DNA of 64,000 nt from CBDBJL01 sp965206365 (GCA_965206365.1 CBDBJL010000009.1:62001-126000), one strand, 5' to 3'; positions 53,136 through 63,165 are shown, counted from the first letter of the stretch. Notes: generated from the letters alone by a model not told the origin. Made by a program: numbers and translations.

Positions 53136-53777
53136 ATGGTTGATTCTGAAAATATAAAAAAAATTGAAGTCATCATTGATTCTATCAATTATCAAATTAA
53201 TATCCGTCGGGCTCAGGCTGAAGATGCTGGTGCAATTTGTAATTTGCGGGCTGTTATGTGGAAAACCACGTATCGCCAAAAAGAATATCAGTTAGCGATT
53301 GCAAAACAAGAATTTACCAGCCCGGCGATGGTGGCTCATTTTGCGCAATCAATTCAAAATGGCAAAAATTGGGCTCAACATTCCAAAACCAGCTCTGACA
53401 TCCATACGGTGGATACCGAAAAAAATACGAATACGCAATTGGGTCCCCATGCTCATTGGGTGGCAACTGTTTCGGGTGAGGTTGTTGGGTGGGCGGCAAC
53501 GCATCAATTCGATAATGAAATTATTGCTTTGTATCTTTTGCCTAAATTTCATGGCAAAGCGATTGGGCTGGCACTGTATCAGATTTTGCTGGAATCGCTA
53601 GATTTGGCTCGTGAAATTATTATTTATGCGGTGTATGGCAATGAATATGCGATAAAATTCTATGAAAAACGAGGATTTCGAATAATAAATGCGCCTTCGC
53701 ATGCTGAAATTGTTGCCGGGTTACAACAAGATAAATTGCCAATTATGAAAATGTCTCTTGCTCCCAAAATTGCATAA
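53136..53777 (+). CDS. GNAT-family N-acetyltransferase, copy 2
   Basis: A 213-residue paralogue of the preceding gene. It shows INIRRAQAEDAGAICNLRAVMWKTTY at the start and YLLPKFHGKAIGLALYQILL in place of the usual acetyl-CoA loop; its G-K-A-I-G-L-A replaces the first gene's Q-x-x-G-x-G with a looser pattern. IKFYEKRGFRI is the C-terminal GNAT motif. An extra middle segment (about residues 65-105) differs from copy 1. Close spacing suggests one transcript. Substrate unknown. Confidence 0.85.
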   Translation: MVDSENIKKIEVIIDSINYQINIRRAQAEDAGAICNLRAVMWKTTYRQKEYQLAIAKQEFTSPAMVAHFAQSIQNGKNWAQHSKTSSDIHTVDTEKNTNTQLGPHAHWVATVSGEVVGWAATHQFDNEIIALYLLPKFHGKAIGLALYQILLESLDLAREIIIYAVYGNEYAIKFYEKRGFRIINAPSHAEIVAGLQQDKLPIMKMSLAPKIA

Positions 53778-54028
53778 AAACAAAACCATAAAGCAGGAGT
53801 ATAACAACAATATCGGGTTGTTTTTGCGAAGCTTGGCTGCGTAATATTTGCCTTGAATTTCATTTTCGAATGCCTATAATGGCGTTGTTCATTAGGGGAA
53901 TATCAATTAGGAATCGTTGATTTGCCGTGGTTTCGAAATGAGGGGCTGTGCTTTTTGCGAAAAGCATCCAAAGTAGAAATTATTTCGGTGAGAATTATTT
54001 TGGCAAAAATCAATCAAGGGATAAATTT

Positions 54029-54934
54029 ATGGGTCATCATGATCATCACAAACACATAAAGCGTGAGCTAGATCTGCCGATAAGGGCAGAATATCGGCTT
54101 TGGTGGGCAGTGGGCGGTAATATGGCTTTGACATTGGCGCAAATTATTGGAGGAGTGCTTTCGGGTAGTTTGTCGTTAATTGCGGATGCTTTGCATAATT
54201 TTGGTGATGCAGCTTCTTTATTGATTGCGCTGATTGCGATTCGCATTGGCAAGAAACCTCCGAATAAATTAAAGACTTTTGGTTATAAACGTGCGGAAAC
54301 AATTGCCGCATTGATTAATTTGATAACATTGATCATTATTGGTTTCTATTTATGTTACGAGGCTATTTTACGATTTTTTGTGCCAGAACCGATTATTGGC
54401 TGGCTTGTTGTTATGGTAGCTATGGTGGCTTTGGTGGTCGATATTTTTACGGCTGTTTTAACCTATGCACAATCTAAAAATAGCATGAATATTAGGGCGG
54501 CTTTTTTGCACAATGTAACGGATGCTTTGGCATCTGTTGGGGTAATGATTTCTGGAATATTGATTTTGCTTTATGATTGGGTTTGGACGGATGCTGGTGT
54601 AACATTGTTGCTTGCTGGCTATATTTTATATCAGGGGTTTACGGAAATACCCAAGGTAATTCACCTGCTTATGGAAGGGGCACCGGAAGGGATGGATGTT
54701 GACGATGTGATTCAGGCGATGCAGGATGTTGAAGGCGTTACGAATGTTCACCATGTTCATATCTGGCAAATTGATGAATCTCGAAATGCTTTAGAAGCAC
54801 ATGTTGTGTTATCGGATCCAAGAACTATTGATCCGCTTAAAACGAAGCTAAAAGCTATGCTACATAATGATTTTGCAATTGGACATTCAGCGCTGGAATT
54901 TGAAGAGAAATCTTGTCAGCTGAATGCCAAATAA
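54029..54934 (+). CDS. Cation diffusion facilitator exporter (CzcD/ZitB-like)
   Basis: A roughly 301-residue six-TM exporter of divalent metals, probably zinc. The His-rich N-terminus (MGHHDHHKHIK) follows directly after ATG 54029, which is chosen over an upstream in-frame start at 53948 because AAGGG lies about 11 bases before it. TM2 has the metal site LIADALHNFGDAASL (HxxxD) and TM5 has HNVTDALASVGVM. The C-terminal cytoplasmic domain reads EGVTNVHHVHIWQID. It ends 2 bp from the rnd stop on the opposite strand. Confidence 0.93.
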   Translation: MGHHDHHKHIKRELDLPIRAEYRLWWAVGGNMALTLAQIIGGVLSGSLSLIADALHNFGDAASLLIALIAIRIGKKPPNKLKTFGYKRAETIAALINLITLIIIGFYLCYEAILRFFVPEPIIGWLVVMVAMVALVVDIFTAVLTYAQSKNSMNIRAAFLHNVTDALASVGVMISGILILLYDWVWTDAGVTLLLAGYILYQGFTEIPKVIHLLMEGAPEGMDVDDVIQAMQDVEGVTNVHHVHIWQIDESRNALEAHVVLSDPRTIDPLKTKLKAMLHNDFAIGHSALEFEEKSCQLNAK

Positions 54935-54936
54935 AA

Positions 54937-56097
54937 TTAGGCAATTTTATGTTCTAGAGTGAGTTTGTTATCTCGCATCATAAGCTGGTATTCGCCACGG
55001 ATAAATTTTTCTAAAACTTGCCCAAAATGTTCATAGCGCCAACCCTCTTTTAATATTTGGGGTAAATTGCCTTCGGTAGCCAGTGATTGCAAAATATCGA
55101 CATTACCCAAAAGTTTGGGCGAGATTTTTAATTTTTCGGCAATCAAACGCCGCAATATTTTATAGGTTTCTAAATTTATTTGCTGTGTGTTGCTAAGATT
55201 TTCCCTTGTATCGGGTAGGATGATCGCGGCAATTTTTTCAGGGCTTTTTCCCAGCAAAATCTTTTTGCCAAACTCAGCAACATCATCATTGCTGATACGA
55301 TTGAGGGTGAGAATATTTTTCCGTAGCGTTTTCACACAATCGATCGGTTTTTCTGCCAAAGCGACGAGTTGAGGGTCGCTTAAAATATGGGAACGTGGTA
55401 CATTATATTTGATGGCAAGCCGTTCGCGCATTATCGTAATTTCTTTCAAAATTGCAAGCATTTTGGGTCGATATTTTTTAATACCACGTAACTCACGCCA
55501 TAAATTTTCGAAATCAAGTTGATATGTTTTCGGGTTCGTTAAAATATCCAACTCGCCTTGGATCCATTCACCGCGTTGTAATTCGGTAATTTTTGTACAA
55601 AGCTTTTGATAAACTGGGATTAGGTAAATAACATCGCTTAATGCATAATCTAAATGAGCTTGTTCAAGGGGGCGTTTGCGCCAATCATAGGCTTGTAAAT
55701 TTTTATCAAGTTGAATCTTACATAAGGCTCGTACGAGTTTTTCATAGCTTGGTGGCGTATCAAACCCGCATGCCGTGGCAACAATTTGGGTATCAAAGAT
55801 TGGTGTTAAGGGTTTTCCTTTCAGATGAAAAAAAATTTCTAAATCTTGTCGCGCAGCATGAAAAACTTTTAAAATGTGGGGTTGGTAGATGAAATCAAGA
55901 AAAGGGGCAATATTGAGATCAGGTGCAAGGGGATCTATAATCACTGATTGGGTACCATTATTTACTTGGATTAAGCATAATTTGGCGTAATAACTATATC
56001 TTCGAAAAAATTCAGTATCGAGTGCAAGCAATTTTATGTCCCGAGATTGTTGAATGAATTGTGCTAGCTTGGCATTGGTTGAGATAATATTTTTCAT
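54937..56097 (-). CDS. rnd: Ribonuclease D
   Basis: A 3' exoribonuclease that trims tRNA precursors. The DEDDy exonuclease motifs are visible: LLALDTEFFRR (D, E), KVFHAARQDLEIFF and the YALSDVIYLIPVYQKL site (D and Y). Two HRDC-like regions follow (MLAILKEITIMRERLAIKYNVP and the C-terminal LRRLIAEKLKISPKLLGN). ATG 56097 is preferred because the longer frame from 56163 would overlap ubiG. It lies 26 bp after the ubiG stop. Confidence 0.95.
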   Translation of the reverse strand: MKNIISTNAKLAQFIQQSRDIKLLALDTEFFRRYSYYAKLCLIQVNNGTQSVIIDPLAPDLNIAPFLDFIYQPHILKVFHAARQDLEIFFHLKGKPLTPIFDTQIVATACGFDTPPSYEKLVRALCKIQLDKNLQAYDWRKRPLEQAHLDYALSDVIYLIPVYQKLCTKITELQRGEWIQGELDILTNPKTYQLDFENLWRELRGIKKYRPKMLAILKEITIMRERLAIKYNVPRSHILSDPQLVALAEKPIDCVKTLRKNILTLNRISNDDVAEFGKKILLGKSPEKIAAIILPDTRENLSNTQQINLETYKILRRLIAEKLKISPKLLGNVDILQSLATEGNLPQILKEGWRYEHFGQVLEKFIRGEYQLMMRDNKLTLEHKIA

Positions 56098-56123
56098 TAT
56101 TTTTATTAAATATCCTATTGATT

Positions 56124-56861
56124 TTATTGTTTTATTGCGGCTAAAATATAGTTGGGTGCGCAATAAGACATCTTAGAATTTTTGCTAAGGTAAAAATTGC
56201 CTTGGATTGGGTTAAAAATAATTTGTGCCAGATCACAATAATCCAACCCGGCTTGATGAAGCACTGTCATGATCTCGGAAGGATTACGAAATTTTTCCCA
56301 TTGATGAGTACCACGGGGTAATAAATTTAAGATATTTTCTGCGAGATGGATCCCCAATAATTTTGACATTAGATTACGCTGCAAAGTAGAGATGAAGAGA
56401 ACTCCCCCAGTTTTGAGATTATTTGCCACTTGCTTTAAAAAAGTTTCGTAATCATCAATATGTTCAATAATTTCTAGGCAGAATACAGCATCATAATATT
56501 CATCAGCAATTACCTCTAAAGCAATGTGGCGAAAATTAATATTTAACCCTGCCTGTTTGCTGGCTTTTTGCGCTTCGATAATCGCATTGTGTGAAAGGTC
56601 AATTCCGAACAGTTGGTGAGATCCATTCGAAAGCTTCATACGAGCCAGTGGTAAAGTTAATATCCCCCCACCGCATCCAACATCTAATAATTTGCGTTTT
56701 GTGTTTTGTGCTTGCTGCCAATGGTGATTCAATATTTTGTAGATAAATTCTAATCGGGCTGGATTCATTTGATGTAAAAGCTGATAAAGGTTATTATCAT
56801 GCCACCAGCCTGGTTCTGAAAATTTGAGGATTTCTAAAGGATCTACATTGTTTTTTTGCAT
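56124..56861 (-). CDS. ubiG: 3-demethylubiquinone-9 3-O-methyltransferase UbiG
   Basis: O-methylates two ubiquinone intermediates. A 245-residue SAM methyltransferase with LKFSEPGWWHDN (a UbiG-specific start), LLDVGCGGGILTLPLA (SAM motif I), FGIDLSHNAI and VFCLEIIEHIDDYETFL, and LLPRGTHQWEKF, a ubiquinone-methyltransferase block. It is divergent from lysC across 192 bp. Consistent with the bc1-linked respiratory chain implied by the cytochrome chaperone gene. Confidence 0.95.
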   Translation of the reverse strand: MQKNNVDPLEILKFSEPGWWHDNNLYQLLHQMNPARLEFIYKILNHHWQQAQNTKRKLLDVGCGGGILTLPLARMKLSNGSHQLFGIDLSHNAIIEAQKASKQAGLNINFRHIALEVIADEYYDAVFCLEIIEHIDDYETFLKQVANNLKTGGVLFISTLQRNLMSKLLGIHLAENILNLLPRGTHQWEKFRNPSEIMTVLHQAGLDYCDLAQIIFNPIQGNFYLSKNSKMSYCAPNYILAAIKQ

Positions 56862-57053
56862 AATTGGTAAAGTATATTTCTTTTATTTGTTTGCAAAAGG
56901 CAATCTTTTCTATAGAGTGGAGGCGTTTTCTTAATGTAAGGGCTGAAAATAGGGAAACAAATGTTTATAGTATAAAAAAATTAACAGAAAAATGTTCTTC
57001 ACTCAAGAAAAAACGAAGTAGGTTTACAAAAACGCAAAATTACAAAGGGTTTT

Positions 57054-58274
57054 ATGGCAGTTATTGTACAAAAATTTGGTGGCACATCAGTTGCCGATAT
57101 TGAGCGAATTCACAATGTTGCTCGTAAGGTAAAAATGGAATGGGATCGTGGGCATCAGCTGGTTGTTGTGGTCTCAGCGATGTCGGGCGTTACCAATGGG
57201 CTTATCGAGAAAATTGAGATGGCAAATCCAGTTTATGATTCTCAAGAATATGATGCGGTTGTTGCAAGTGGCGAGCAAGTTACCTCAGGGCTTTTGGCAT
57301 TGATTTTACAAAAAATGGGCATGCCAGCACGTTCTTTTATGGGTTGGCAAATTCCTTTTGTTACCGATGGGAATCACGGAAAAGCGAGTATTGAAAATAT
57401 TTCTGCTGATCGGTTGCTAGATGGGCGCAGAATTGCCGTATGTGCTGGTTTTCAAGGGGTTAGTCCGGCGGGGCGGATCACCACGCTTGGGCGAGGGGGC
57501 TCGGATACTTCCGCAGTGGCTATTGCTGCGGTGCTTAAAGCCGAACGATGTGATATTTATACAGATGTAGATGGGGTTTATACTACGGACCCAAGAATTG
57601 TTAGTAAGGCATGTAAAATTGCTCGCCTTAGCTATGAAGAGATGCTAGAGATGGCATCTCAAGGAGCAAAGGTTTTGCAAACTCGCTCTGTAGAAATGGC
57701 ACGGCATTTTAATGTATCACTTCGAGTGTTATCAAGTTTTGAAGATGATATTACAGATGATTCGGGTTCATGGATTGGTGGAGAGGATAAAAAAATGGAA
57801 CAACGTGATGTTACTGGCATTGCCTGCAGTCGGGGTGAGGCGCAAATTAACTTGTTGGGCATTGATAATGCACAAGGGGCAACTGCAAAAGTATTTTCCG
57901 CATTGGCAGAAAAAAATATTGTTGTTGATATGATTGTACAAGTTGAATCTAAAACAGAAGGTAGGGCGAATTTGGCTTTTACTATCGGACAATCGGATGT
58001 TGATCGGGTGGTAAAGCTGCTTGAGGATAATAAAGAGGCTTTTCGGTTTACTACTATTTCTGTGCAAGCAGAATTGGTGAAAATATCGATCATTGGGTCG
58101 GGTATGAGAACTCATTCGGGGATTGCATCTAAATTATTTAAGGAACTTGCAAGTAGAAATATTCATATTTATTTGGTGTCTACTTCTGAGATTAAGGTAA
58201 GCGTTGTTATTGATCAAGAATACACAGAATTTGTGATGCGAAACTTGCATCAAGCCTATCATCTTGATCAATAA
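57054..58274 (+). CDS. lysC: Aspartate kinase
   Basis: First step of lysine, threonine, methionine and diaminopimelate synthesis. The 406-residue monofunctional enzyme begins VQKFGGTSVADIERI; VSAMSGVTNGL, TLGRGGSDTSAVAIA and TDVDGVYTTDPR are the kinase motifs. Two ACT domains follow (from about residue 265), which normally mediate feedback inhibition by lysine and threonine. A small start region near 57040 (CAAAGGGTTTT) provides a weak ribosome-binding site. Confidence 0.97.
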   Translation: MAVIVQKFGGTSVADIERIHNVARKVKMEWDRGHQLVVVVSAMSGVTNGLIEKIEMANPVYDSQEYDAVVASGEQVTSGLLALILQKMGMPARSFMGWQIPFVTDGNHGKASIENISADRLLDGRRIAVCAGFQGVSPAGRITTLGRGGSDTSAVAIAAVLKAERCDIYTDVDGVYTTDPRIVSKACKIARLSYEEMLEMASQGAKVLQTRSVEMARHFNVSLRVLSSFEDDITDDSGSWIGGEDKKMEQRDVTGIACSRGEAQINLLGIDNAQGATAKVFSALAEKNIVVDMIVQVESKTEGRANLAFTIGQSDVDRVVKLLEDNKEAFRFTTISVQAELVKISIIGSGMRTHSGIASKLFKELASRNIHIYLVSTSEIKVSVVIDQEYTEFVMRNLHQAYHLDQ

Positions 58275-58629
58275 ATCGTAATCATGATTGCAGATCTAAA
58301 ATTTCGGTTTTGATTTTTGGGCTAGGAAAGTTTTGTTTGATTGATGAGATTAGCGGTTGCTTGACAAGCTATGTTAATCGATTTATAGTTGCTATAATTT
58401 CTATTATTTCCGTTTGATGATGGTGTTTGAAAATAACAGATTGCGGTGGAATTAAATATTTTTTGGTTTCTTGTAGATTTAAGGATTTTCACAATTATCT
58501 GGTAAATTTCACGAGAAGAGGTGAATAACCTAAACAGGTTCATTGATTTCAGATTGACGGGGGTGTAGATTTGTTATGATAAGTTTGTGGGGGGTCTTTT
58601 GTTTTAATGATCTTTGGAAGTTTTAAGTG
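58275..58629 (+). promoter_or_regulatory. Leader region of the gcvTHP operon
   Basis: About 350 bp upstream of gcvT with no open reading frame. I looked for a glycine riboswitch and found none of its conserved blocks. It contains a good promoter at 58361-58389, a second weaker candidate further down (TTGACG to TATGAT, only 15 bases apart, about 58555-58582), and a small AACCT/AGGTT hairpin near 58528. The long leader downstream of the first promoter leaves room for regulation. Confidence 0.5.
58361..58389 (+). promoter_or_regulatory. Sigma-70 type promoter upstream of gcvT
   Basis: A perfect TTGACA -35 and a TATAGT -10 with a 17-base spacer, about 240 bp before gcvT. It is the strongest promoter candidate for the gcv operon. 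Confidence 0.65.
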
Positions 58630-59721
58630 ATGGCAAATGAAAATATTATAAAAACTCCGCTCTACGCACTGCATCAGGAATTAGGTGGGCGTATGGTAGC
58701 TTTTGCTGGTTACCACCTGCCAATTCAATATATAGGGGCGATCGCTGAACATACGCATTGTCGCAATGCTGCGAGTTTATTTGATATTTCACATATGGGG
58801 CAATGTTATGTACGCGTAACGCCGGTTCAGCTAGAAAGCGTACAAACCGCATCCTTAGAGAATCTTGCGATTGGGCATACGAAATACGCGCTTTTTACCA
58901 ATAAAAACGGTGGTATTTTGGATGATTTAATGATTACCCGTACGGGTGATGAAGAGTTTTTTCTGGTTGTAAATGGCGCGTGTAAGGCAGATGATTTTGC
59001 TTTGCTAGCAACGGCTTTTGGCAAAGATAAGGTGGAAATATTAACCGATTATGCCTTGATTGCTGTGCAAGGTCCGCAAGCCGAAAAAGTTTTGGCAAGT
59101 TTTGCACCCGCAGTAAGTGGTATGGCATTTATGGAATCTGTTGTCATTAATATTGAAAATAAGAAATGTCGCGTTTCGCGCTTGGGTTATACCGGAGAAG
59201 ATGGTTTCGAAATTTCTGCGCATCAAGATGATATTGCCGGGGTGAGTCGGGCCTTGTTGGGGCATGATTTGTTGATGCCAGCAGGGCTTGGTGCACGTGA
59301 TTCTTTGCGGTTAGAGGCGGGGTTATGTTTGTATGGTCACGATATTCATCAAGAAACCACCCCAATTGAAGCCGGGCTGAGTTTTGCTGTGGGGAAAAAA
59401 CGTTCGATGCCAGCTTGTTTCCCCGGGGCTGAAATTATTTTTACGCAAATGCAACAAGGCACCGTACATATAAGGGTAGGGTTTGCAATTACCGGCAAAA
59501 TTCCAATACGGGAATCAACCGAAATTTTTGATAAAGAACATATTGTTGGTAAAGTAACATCGGGTGGCTATAGTCCAACATTACAAAAGCCAATTGCGAT
59601 GGGCTATATGATGAATGAGGCATTGAGAACAAAAAATAATTTTGTAGCAAAGGTACGGGGCAAAGAAATCGCCGTGACGATATGCAATCCGGCATTTTTT
59701 GCTAATCGTTTTAAAAGATAG
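58630..59721 (+). CDS. gcvT: Glycine cleavage system aminomethyltransferase (T-protein)
   Basis: Transfers the methylene group from the H-protein arm to tetrahydrofolate. The 363-residue protein has TPLYALHQELGGRMVAFAGYHLP, ASLFDISHMGQ, GGILDDLMITRTGDEEFFLVVNGA, SRLGYTGEDGFEI and LGARDSLRLEAGLCLYGHD. ATG 58630 is chosen over the adjacent GTG at 58627. The order gcvT-gcvH-gcvP is the standard operon; gcvH starts 28 bp downstream. Confidence 0.97.
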   Translation: MANENIIKTPLYALHQELGGRMVAFAGYHLPIQYIGAIAEHTHCRNAASLFDISHMGQCYVRVTPVQLESVQTASLENLAIGHTKYALFTNKNGGILDDLMITRTGDEEFFLVVNGACKADDFALLATAFGKDKVEILTDYALIAVQGPQAEKVLASFAPAVSGMAFMESVVINIENKKCRVSRLGYTGEDGFEISAHQDDIAGVSRALLGHDLLMPAGLGARDSLRLEAGLCLYGHDIHQETTPIEAGLSFAVGKKRSMPACFPGAEIIFTQMQQGTVHIRVGFAITGKIPIRESTEIFDKEHIVGKVTSGGYSPTLQKPIAMGYMMNEALRTKNNFVAKVRGKEIAVTICNPAFFANRFKR

Positions 59722-59749
59722 ATTTACTTTATGAAAGGAGCCGTGAACC

Positions 59750-60118
59750 ATGGCAAAAAAATATACCAAGGATCATGAATGGGTCGAAGTGATCGATGGA
59801 GATTTAGTGAAAATGGGTATCACACATTATGCACAAGAACAATTGGGCGATATTGTGTTTATCGATTTACCGGATGTTGGGGCAAATTTTGCGCAAGGCG
59901 ATGAAATTGCTGTGCTGGAATCGGTAAAGGCTGCAAGCGAAATTTATATGCCGGTGGCAGGTACGGTTGTTGCAGTGAATGATGCGCTTGTAGGAAATTC
60001 GGCTTTGTTAAATTCAGATGCAGAAGGGGAGGGTTGGATCGCAGATCTTAAGCTGGCTGATCGTTCTGCGCTTGATGGGCTGTTGGATGAGATGAGCTAT
60101 CAAGCAAGCATTCAATAA
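59750..60118 (+). CDS. gcvH: Glycine cleavage system H-protein
   Basis: A 122-residue lipoylated carrier. The lipoyl lysine is K60 in VLESVKAASEIYMPV. KDHEWV near the start and the D-L-P-D-V-G-A pattern are typical. A strong AAAGGAG lies about 9 bases before the ATG. It follows gcvT by 28 bp and is followed by a 156-bp gap before gcvP. Confidence 0.98.
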   Translation: MAKKYTKDHEWVEVIDGDLVKMGITHYAQEQLGDIVFIDLPDVGANFAQGDEIAVLESVKAASEIYMPVAGTVVAVNDALVGNSALLNSDAEGEGWIADLKLADRSALDGLLDEMSYQASIQ

Positions 60119-60274
60119 AACGCTTTAATAGGTTGTATTTACTAGAATTTACATCGTAATTCAAAGGCGCGTATCGTAGATAGAACAAATTTTGTACGAT
60201 TTAAGATGCTCTGTGATAATATTGGATAAAATAGTTTAATAATTCTTTATACAAGTTTGTATTTTAAGGAAAAA

Positions 60275-63148
60275 ATGATGACACAAAATGATGAAGCTAG
60301 CGATATTTATAATGAACATCCCGATGATGATGAACCTTTCATAACGCGGCATATCGGGATCGCTCCTGATGAGGTGCAAATTATGTTGGGTGCATTGGGG
60401 TATCAGAATTTAGAAGAATTCATTAGTACAGTTGTCCCTGAACATATTCGGTTGCGCCAACCCCTTGATTTACCAGAATCATCGGCAGAGCATCGGGCAT
60501 TATCCGATTTGCGGAAGGTAGCTTTAGAAAACAAACCCACGAAAAGTCTTATTGGTCAAGGTTTTTATAATACAGTCACCCCCGCTGTGATTTTACGAAA
60601 TGTGTTTGAAAGTCCGGGTTGGTATACTGCCTATACGCCCTATCAGCCCGAAGTTTCGCAAGGAAGATTAGAATCTTTGCTTAATTTTCAAACCATGATT
60701 GTCGAGATGACGGGAATGGATGTTGCGAATGCTTCTTTGTTGGACGAGGCCTCTGCAGCTGCTGAAGCGATGCTACTTATGCATCGTGCCTCGAAGAAAT
60801 CTACTCGGAAACGTTTATTGATGAGCGATAATTTGTTTCAAACGACAAAAGCTGTTTTGCGGACTCGTGCTGAGCCCTTGGATATTGAAATTGTCGAGGC
60901 TGATTGGACGCAAGATTTGCCACCAGGTGGGGAAGAAGAATTTTTTGGCATGATTGTGCAATATCCGGGCAAGAATGGGAATATTGTTTCCTTAGAACAA
61001 TTGGTCAAAGATGCCAAACAACGCAATATTATGGTCGCGGTTGCGACTGATTTATCCGCACTTTGTATGCTGAAGCCTCCGGGTAGCTTTGATGTTGATG
61101 TTTGTTTTGGTTCATCGCAACGTTTTGGTGTGCCTCTTGGGTTTGGGGGTCCGCATGCGGCGTTTTTTGCTGTGAAAGATGCTTATATACGGCAGCTGCC
61201 AGGGCGGTTAATCGGAGTTTCGATCGATAGTGCCGGCAATAAAGCCTATCGTATGACATTGCAAACGCGCGAACAACATATTCGGCGTGATAAGGCTACA
61301 AGTAATATTTGCACTGCTCAGGCTCTGCTTGCCAATATGGCAGCATTTTTTGCTATTTACCATGGTGAAAATGGTCTGATGCGGATCAATTCACGGATTC
61401 ATATGATGACGCGCCAGCTTTATCACGCATTTTGTGCAGAAAATTATCCAGTGAATGCAAGTTTCTTTGATACGTTAACGGTGCATGCCGAGGGAAATAT
61501 TGATTTATGGCATGATCGGGCCGTTTCTAAAGGTTTTAATTTGCGCCGTATCGACAATAAAAGAATTGGCATTTCTTTGGATGAAACGATTACGCAAGAT
61601 GATTTGCATGTTTTGACAAAAATTTTTGAATTAAAGAATTTGCCTACTCCTGATCAGATTCCTGCAGGAGGCGGGATTCCTGAAAATTTAAAGCGTCAAG
61701 GTGGGATCCTTACAAGTGATGTGTTTCATCAGCATCGAAGCGAAACCGCGATGATGCGTTATTTGCGTAGATTAAAAGATAAAGATGTAAGCTTAGATCG
61801 TTCGATGATTCCTTTGGGCTCATGTACAATGAAATTAAATTCTGCGAGCGAGATGATTCCACTAAGTTGGTCTGAATTTTCGGATATTCACCCTTATGCG
61901 CCGGCATCGCAAAGCGAAGGCTATACCCGAATGATTAAAAATTTAGAGAGCTATTTATGTGCGATTACCGGCTTTGATGCGATTAATTTTCAACCTAATT
62001 CTGGCTCTCAAGGTGAATATAGCGGTTTGATGGCAGTGCGGGGCTATCTGCAAAAAATAGGGCAAGGGCATAGAAATATCTGCCTGATACCAATTTCGGC
62101 ACATGGAACCAATGCTGCAAGTGCGGTACTTGCAGGCATGACAGTGGTCGCGGTAGCGTGCGAAGATAATGGTGATATTTCGATTGCAGATCTGCAGGAA
62201 AAAGTTTTGCAACATAGTGATAATTTGGCAGTATTTATGGTAACTTATCCTTCAACTCATGGCGTTTTTGAAAGCAGTATTAAAGATTTATGTCAAATTA
62301 TTCATGATCATGGGGCTCAAGTTTACATGGATGGGGCGAATATGAATGCTCAGCTTGGGCTTTCGCGTCCGGGCGATATCGGTGCCGATGTTGCTCACTT
62401 AAACTTGCATAAAACTTTTTGCATTCCCCATGGTGGTGGCGGGCCTGGTATTGGCCCTGTTTGTGTGAAATCACATTTAAGCGCATTTTTGCCCGGGCAT
62501 GCTTTTTTAAATCGCAAAGATGGGGCGGTAACGGCAGCACCTTATGGTTCAGCAGGTATTTTGGCAATTAGTTACATGTTTATCAGATTAATGGGTGGCA
62601 ATGGGCTGAAATATTCCGCACAAATTGCAATCCTTACAGCAAATTATATTGCTTTGCGATTGCGTGCAAGTTATCCAACTTTATATCGTGGTGAAACTGG
62701 TTTGGTTGCGCATGAAGCGATTTTGGATTTAAGGCATTTTCAAGCCAGTAGTGGGGTTATGGTAGAAGATATTGCGAAACGCTTGATTGATTATGGATTT
62801 CATGCTCCAACGATGTCGTTTCCTGTTGCGAATACTTTTATGGTGGAGCCGACTGAGAGTGAATCTCTACGCGAGGTAGAACGTTTTATTGAAGCGATGT
62901 TGACTATCCGTCAAGAAATTGCCGATATTGAAAATGGAAAATATGATCAAGAAAACAACCTTTTAAAACATGCACCTTTTACCGCAAATGAGTTGGTAGG
63001 TGAATGGAAATATCCATTTTCACGGCAAGAAGCTGTGTTTCCATTGCCATATTTATGTCAGGATAAATATTGGGTTCCGGTGAAACGGATTGATAATGTG
63101 TATGGGGATCGGAATTTAATGTGCACCTGTCCACCGCTTGAATTGTAG
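60275..63148 (+). CDS. gcvP: Glycine dehydrogenase (decarboxylating), single-chain P-protein
   Basis: The PLP-dependent first step of glycine cleavage. The approximately 957-residue protein is the single-chain form, not the split GcvPA/GcvPB. RHIGIAPDEVQIML starts the N-terminal half and GSCTMKLNSASEM the C-terminal half; the PLP lysine lies in HLNLHKTFCIPHGGGGPG. ATG 60275 is preferred to an upstream in-frame start at 60257 because TTAAGGA lies about 5 bases before it; the next codon is also ATG. A small AT-rich hairpin follows the stop. Confidence 0.97.
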   Translation: MMTQNDEASDIYNEHPDDDEPFITRHIGIAPDEVQIMLGALGYQNLEEFISTVVPEHIRLRQPLDLPESSAEHRALSDLRKVALENKPTKSLIGQGFYNTVTPAVILRNVFESPGWYTAYTPYQPEVSQGRLESLLNFQTMIVEMTGMDVANASLLDEASAAAEAMLLMHRASKKSTRKRLLMSDNLFQTTKAVLRTRAEPLDIEIVEADWTQDLPPGGEEEFFGMIVQYPGKNGNIVSLEQLVKDAKQRNIMVAVATDLSALCMLKPPGSFDVDVCFGSSQRFGVPLGFGGPHAAFFAVKDAYIRQLPGRLIGVSIDSAGNKAYRMTLQTREQHIRRDKATSNICTAQALLANMAAFFAIYHGENGLMRINSRIHMMTRQLYHAFCAENYPVNASFFDTLTVHAEGNIDLWHDRAVSKGFNLRRIDNKRIGISLDETITQDDLHVLTKIFELKNLPTPDQIPAGGGIPENLKRQGGILTSDVFHQHRSETAMMRYLRRLKDKDVSLDRSMIPLGSCTMKLNSASEMIPLSWSEFSDIHPYAPASQSEGYTRMIKNLESYLCAITGFDAINFQPNSGSQGEYSGLMAVRGYLQKIGQGHRNICLIPISAHGTNAASAVLAGMTVVAVACEDNGDISIADLQEKVLQHSDNLAVFMVTYPSTHGVFESSIKDLCQIIHDHGAQVYMDGANMNAQLGLSRPGDIGADVAHLNLHKTFCIPHGGGGPGIGPVCVKSHLSAFLPGHAFLNRKDGAVTAAPYGSAGILAISYMFIRLMGGNGLKYSAQIAILTANYIALRLRASYPTLYRGETGLVAHEAILDLRHFQASSGVMVEDIAKRLIDYGFHAPTMSFPVANTFMVEPTESESLREVERFIEAMLTIRQEIADIENGKYDQENNLLKHAPFTANELVGEWKYPFSRQEAVFPLPYLCQDKYWVPVKRIDNVYGDRNLMCTCPPLEL

Positions 63149-63165
63149 ATTTAGGGTGGTTTTAG

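Noticed and set aside
58275..58629. Glycine riboswitch before gcvT
   Set aside because: The conserved purine-rich and CTCAGGCAAAAGGAC-type blocks could not be found on reading the sequence.
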